Origin: Clostridia bacterium
GTDB lineage: Bacteria; Bacillota; Clostridia; Oscillospirales; Acutalibacteraceae
Length of the DNA stretch: 64,000 nucleotides
Assembly (NCBI GenBank): GCA_017437005.1
Contig: JAFSBZ010000023.1
Coordinates: forward strand, 1 to 64,000
Direction: 5' to 3'
Shown here: positions 60,896 through 64,000 of the stretch, in pieces
How positions within the stretch are numbered: the stretch's first letter is position 1
Layout of the letters: each line of letters begins with the position of its first letter
The notes under the pieces: generated by a model
Told to the model about the DNA's origin: nothing
Database searches by the model: none
What the model saw: the letters and a program-made list of their open reading frames with translations, nothing else
Position numbers and translations under genes: made by a program

Positions 60896-63800
60896 ATGAA
60901 ATTAAGCAAAAAACTCTTGGCAGTTATCCTGACTATAAGTGTTTTACTTGCGATGGTAGTGATTCCAGCAAGTGCTTTTACAGGCAGTACTGCAACAATG
61001 CCTACCGACTTCACTGTTATAGAAAACTTTGACGGTGAAAATACACTCGGTTGGGAAGCACATGGCTCAACATTAGAGTTCTCTGATGCATACGGCTATG
61101 GCACTGAGGGAAAGAGTGCTCATGTTTCTTGGAGCGCATCAGGATGGAATGGATTCAAAACCAAATCAAATGTAACAATTACTCTTGAGAAAACAGGTCT
61201 TGCATTCTGGGCTTACAATGCTGGTAGCGATCTTTCAAGCTTCTGTGTTGTGCTTTTGCAAGGTGACACAAAATATGAAGCAAAGATTACGCTTAAAGCA
61301 GGCGAGGCAATCTATCAGATTCCTTGGACCGATTTTGTAAAGAACGGAGTATCGGTTGATACAACTCAAACCGTAAGACAGATTGACTTTACAAAATCTG
61401 CTGCTTCTGCTGATTACTACATTGACCAGATTGGTTGCTATACCGGTGATGCTGTGCAGAGTGAGTTTGTTGCAAGCACAATAGCTATGCCTGACAATTA
61501 TACGGCAATCGACAACTTTGATAGTGTAAGCGCTCTTAATTGGGAAGCAAATAAATCCACTGCAGAGCTTTCGGCTGACCGTGGTTATGGTAAAACCGGT
61601 AAGAGTATGCACGTTACTTGGAGCGCATCAGGCTGGTGTGGCTTTAAGACAAGCTCAAATCAGAGCATTTCCCTTTCGGGTGACGGTTTAGCTTTCTGGG
61701 CTTATAATGCAGGTAACGAGCTTACAAACTTTGCGATTGTTCTTTTACAGGGCGATGTAAAATATGAAGCAAAAATCACGCTTAAAGCAGGCGAAGGCGT
61801 ATATCAGATTCCTTGGACTGATTTTGTAAAAAATGATGTATCGGTTGATAAGACAGCGATTGTAAGACAAATTGAGTTCACCAAGTCGGCAGGTTCTGCT
61901 AACTATTATATAGATGAGCTTTCTTGCTATTCAAATTATATACCAAGCACACTTGAAATGCCTGCAGACTTTACCGTTATTGATGACTTTAACGGTGAAA
62001 ACACACTCGGCTGGCAGTCAACCAACAAAGCAACATTAAAAATTTCTTCTGAGCGCGGCTATGGTGCAGACGGCAACGGCGCTCATGTTTCTTGGAGTGA
62101 ATCCGGTTGGTCCGGTATGAAGACCGCAAGCGGCAAGAATATTGCCCTTACAGGTGACGGTCTTGCATTTTGGGCTTATAATGCGGGTAACGAGCTTTCA
62201 AGCTTCTGTGTTGTTCTTTTACAAGACAGCGTTAAATATGAGGCTAAGATTACTCTTAAAGCAGGAGAGGCAATCTATAAGATCCCATTTACAGATTTTG
62301 TTAAGAGTGGGGTAGCTGTTGATACTACAAAAACAGTTTCTCAGATTGAATTTACAAAATCTGCAGGCTCAGCCGATTACTTTATCGACCAATTAGGTTG
62401 TTACGCTGATCCTAAGAAGCCAGCAGTTTCAACAGTTTTGTTTGATACAAGCGTTAAATCATCGTCAAGCGCAATTGCCGGTAGCGGTAAAGGTGGCAAT
62501 GGCGGTTTTGACACTGTTAAATGGAAACTATATGATATTGAAAATGACCCACGCTTTACACGCGGCTGTTGGTTTATAGCAGAGGACGTTACTGCAGGTT
62601 TATTTAATTTTATAAGTGTGACACCAATTGGTACACTTGAGGGTGTTGACATTTCTTCGGCATATTATTTTGGAAATCTTAATTTCTGGATTAAGAGCGA
62701 AGTTGCAGATCGTACTCTTAAAGTTGCACTTAAGGACAAAACAAGCGGCAAATATTCCGATTATGTAGAATTTAAAGTAACCGAGGCAGGTAAATGGCAG
62801 CAGGTAACAATTCCTGTAAAAGAAATTGTCTCTGAAGAGTTACTTAATACTTACCCTGAATTCCTTAAAAATGTTGATGTTGTATCATTTACTGGTAGGG
62901 ATGTAGCGGGTACATTCCAGTTCGGCGAAGAATTTAAGATTGCAGGCGTAAAAGTTTGGGATTCTGATGTTCCTGATTACAGCGAGTATGCTGACCTTGA
63001 TACCGAGCCTACACAGCCTGAGGATGACGGTAGCTATAATCCTGACTCTGAAATTATAGGACAAATTGATTTTACAATGGATTCTTATTCAGGTAACGGC
63101 GGTTTTGGTAAGGTTACAAAAGAAACATTTGATGATTTTGCAACCACACAAAACGGTATAAAGATAGTAGCAGGCGAAGGCATCAAGGATGACAAAATGG
63201 CTACAAAAGGCTTGTCTGTTTGGTTCGGTGAAGACGGAACTGCAAACACAATTGACTTAACCACACTTGAAGATGGTTACTTTAGTATGTGGGTACGCGG
63301 CAGTCGTGCAGGCATGTCATTCTACTACATTCTTTTCGATGATACTGATAACGATGCAAAGACTTCAATTGTAAAAACCTATACAACAAAAGAAGCAAAC
63401 ACATGGGAAGAGGTTCGTATTCGTATTTGCGACTTTGTTCCTAACGGTGCACTTGATAACGAATATGTATTTAAGATGCAAATTCGTACAGGTTACGGTT
63501 CATTTAACTGGAGCAAGGCATATCAGGATGAGCAGTGGCTCAATACAGGCGACGTTCTTGAGGTTGCATGTGCAAGAGTTACAGAGGGCAAGCCTATTGA
63601 TCCGTTTGCAGTAGTAGATACCGGTGATGACGGTAACGGTGAGGATGACGGTAGCACCGATACAGGTAATGATACCAACACCAACACCGGTACTGGTTCC
63701 ACTAATACAGGCTCTAACGACACAAACACAGGTTCGGGAACAAATACTGGTACAGGTTCAACCGATGGAACAACCAATGATAATACAGCAGGCGGAACAT

Positions 63801-63907
63801 CACCTGTAACAGGCGAATCCGCAATGGTGCTTGTTATGCTTTTGACTTTTGCTTGCATTAACGGTGTTATAGCCGCTTTTGCAAAAAGCAGAATTAAAGC
63901 AAAATAA
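60896..63907 (+). CDS. Surface protein with three tandem beta-sandwich repeats and PxTG-like anchor
   Basis: 1003 aa from the ATG at 60896 with TAAGGAG upstream. Order: signal peptide ending near ASAF; three tandem repeats of about 150-160 residues (FTVIENFDGENTLGWEAHGS; YTAIDNFDSVSALNWEANKS; FTVIDDFNGENTLGWQSTNK), each with AFWAYNAG and YEAKITLKAGE; two further related beta domains (about 515-700 and 715-910); a D/G/T-rich spacer; and a tail SPVTGES, hydrophobic helix, KSRIKAK. The repeats look like CBM-type jelly rolls (CIA30/CBM11-like), so glycan binding is inferred. Probably wall-anchored by a sortase not in the window. Confidence 0.82.
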   Translation: MKLSKKLLAVILTISVLLAMVVIPASAFTGSTATMPTDFTVIENFDGENTLGWEAHGSTLEFSDAYGYGTEGKSAHVSWSASGWNGFKTKSNVTITLEKTGLAFWAYNAGSDLSSFCVVLLQGDTKYEAKITLKAGEAIYQIPWTDFVKNGVSVDTTQTVRQIDFTKSAASADYYIDQIGCYTGDAVQSEFVASTIAMPDNYTAIDNFDSVSALNWEANKSTAELSADRGYGKTGKSMHVTWSASGWCGFKTSSNQSISLSGDGLAFWAYNAGNELTNFAIVLLQGDVKYEAKITLKAGEGVYQIPWTDFVKNDVSVDKTAIVRQIEFTKSAGSANYYIDELSCYSNYIPSTLEMPADFTVIDDFNGENTLGWQSTNKATLKISSERGYGADGNGAHVSWSESGWSGMKTASGKNIALTGDGLAFWAYNAGNELSSFCVVLLQDSVKYEAKITLKAGEAIYKIPFTDFVKSGVAVDTTKTVSQIEFTKSAGSADYFIDQLGCYADPKKPAVSTVLFDTSVKSSSSAIAGSGKGGNGGFDTVKWKLYDIENDPRFTRGCWFIAEDVTAGLFNFISVTPIGTLEGVDISSAYYFGNLNFWIKSEVADRTLKVALKDKTSGKYSDYVEFKVTEAGKWQQVTIPVKEIVSEELLNTYPEFLKNVDVVSFTGRDVAGTFQFGEEFKIAGVKVWDSDVPDYSEYADLDTEPTQPEDDGSYNPDSEIIGQIDFTMDSYSGNGGFGKVTKETFDDFATTQNGIKIVAGEGIKDDKMATKGLSVWFGEDGTANTIDLTTLEDGYFSMWVRGSRAGMSFYYILFDDTDNDAKTSIVKTYTTKEANTWEEVRIRICDFVPNGALDNEYVFKMQIRTGYGSFNWSKAYQDEQWLNTGDVLEVACARVTEGKPIDPFAVVDTGDDGNGEDDGSTDTGNDTNTNTGTGSTNTGSNDTNTGSGTNTGTGSTDGTTNDNTAGGTSPVTGESAMVLVMLLTFACINGVIAAFAKSRIKAK
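60998..62403 (+). repeat. Three tandem coding repeats of about 470-490 bp
   Basis: Units begin near 60998, 61487 and 61958 (ATGCCT in each) and share long stretches such as AFWAYNAG, KYEAKITLKAGE and the YYIDQ/YYIDE endings. The periods are 489 and 471 bases. Confidence 0.85.
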
Positions 63908-63924
63908 TTAATTGAAATAGTCGT

Positions 63925-63972
63925 GGGCATAACTCTAATTGCTGTGAAAAACATCCTTTTAGAGTTATGCCC
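63925..63972 (+). repeat. Hairpin element, copy 2 (inverted)
   Basis: GGGCATAACTCTAA (63925-63938) and TTAGAGTTATGCCC (63959-63972) pair perfectly over 14 bp. Read on the minus strand, its loop begins AAGGATGTTTTT, matching copy 1 at 60388 in reversed orientation. Confidence 0.82.
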
Positions 63973-64000
63973 TAATTCCAATTTTTAGGATATAGACCAT

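Noticed and set aside
60998..62403. CRISPR-like array
   Set aside because: Repeats are long and in-frame coding units of a surface protein, not short repeats with unique spacers.

Overview
The window is a 64 kb piece of a low-GC Gram-positive genome, most likely an uncultured gut clostridium of the Ruminococcaceae/Oscillospirales type. This is inferred from Clostridia-type families (DUF4364, TIGR04086, a CD1871A-like CXXC protein), many lipobox lipoproteins, BspA-type leucine-rich repeats, PxTG-like C-terminal anchors and the gene order queA-tgt-yajC-TIGR04086. No tRNA, rRNA, CRISPR array, integrase or transposase was recognised.

Layout. 1-3333: typA (cut by the window edge), a DEDDh exonuclease with a zinc ribbon, and a PflX-like radical SAM protein. 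3472-10755: an operon-like run of six exported proteins (two TlpA-type thioredoxins, three other lipoproteins, one surface protein with a PxTG-like tail). Three of these proteins share four copies of a module I cannot assign to a known family. 10940-13623: a PHP hydrolase, then on the minus strand a NapH-type Fe-S membrane protein fused to a thioredoxin, preceded by a membrane protein ending in a CD1871A-like CXXC motif. 13805-29788: a 2543-residue membrane-anchored subtilisin-like protease, a lipoprotein and a complete Opp/Dpp peptide importer, which look like one operon for extracellular proteolysis and peptide uptake. 29837-31740 (minus): a PqqD-like protein and an ABC exporter, whose promoter lies almost exactly back to back with that of the next plus-strand operon (31845-35199; NAD(P)HX repair, a lipoprotein, an acyltransferase-like protein).

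35234-38197 (minus): a Crp/Fnr regulator followed by an SsuABC-like importer. 38304-40708 (minus): an orphan fumarase beta subunit, a DivIVA-like coiled coil and lysA. 40884-42668: GTP-type PEP carboxykinase. 42792-45632 (minus): dapB, dapA and asd, which with lysA make most of a diaminopimelate/lysine set. 45780-49415: queA, tgt, yajC, a TIGR04086 membrane protein and a DUF4364 regulator.

49549-60648 looks like an accessory island. All genes are on the plus strand and most are short single genes, many acting on nucleotides, NAD derivatives or DNA: a GrpB-pyrophosphatase-Nudix fusion, two near-identical TIGR04076 genes, a receiver-like cREC protein, a SpoT-type HD protein, a macro-domain protein, MmcQ/YjbR, DNA glycosylase Tag, a CPBP protease, a PD-(D/E)XK-like protein, an ArsC/Spx-like protein, a vWA protein, an HTH-Fic pair and a HipA-like kinase. 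A truncated cwlD remnant sits inside it. The window closes with a surface protein carrying three tandem beta-sandwich repeats (60896-63907), bracketed by two inverted copies of a roughly 47-nt hairpin element.

Leads judged most worth following: the shared module in the 3472-10755 operon with its neighbouring trans-membrane thiol-redox genes; the six perfect-period 11-residue repeats in the predicted cytoplasmic tail of the giant protease; the triple-domain nucleotide enzyme at 49549; and the paired inverted hairpins around the last surface gene.
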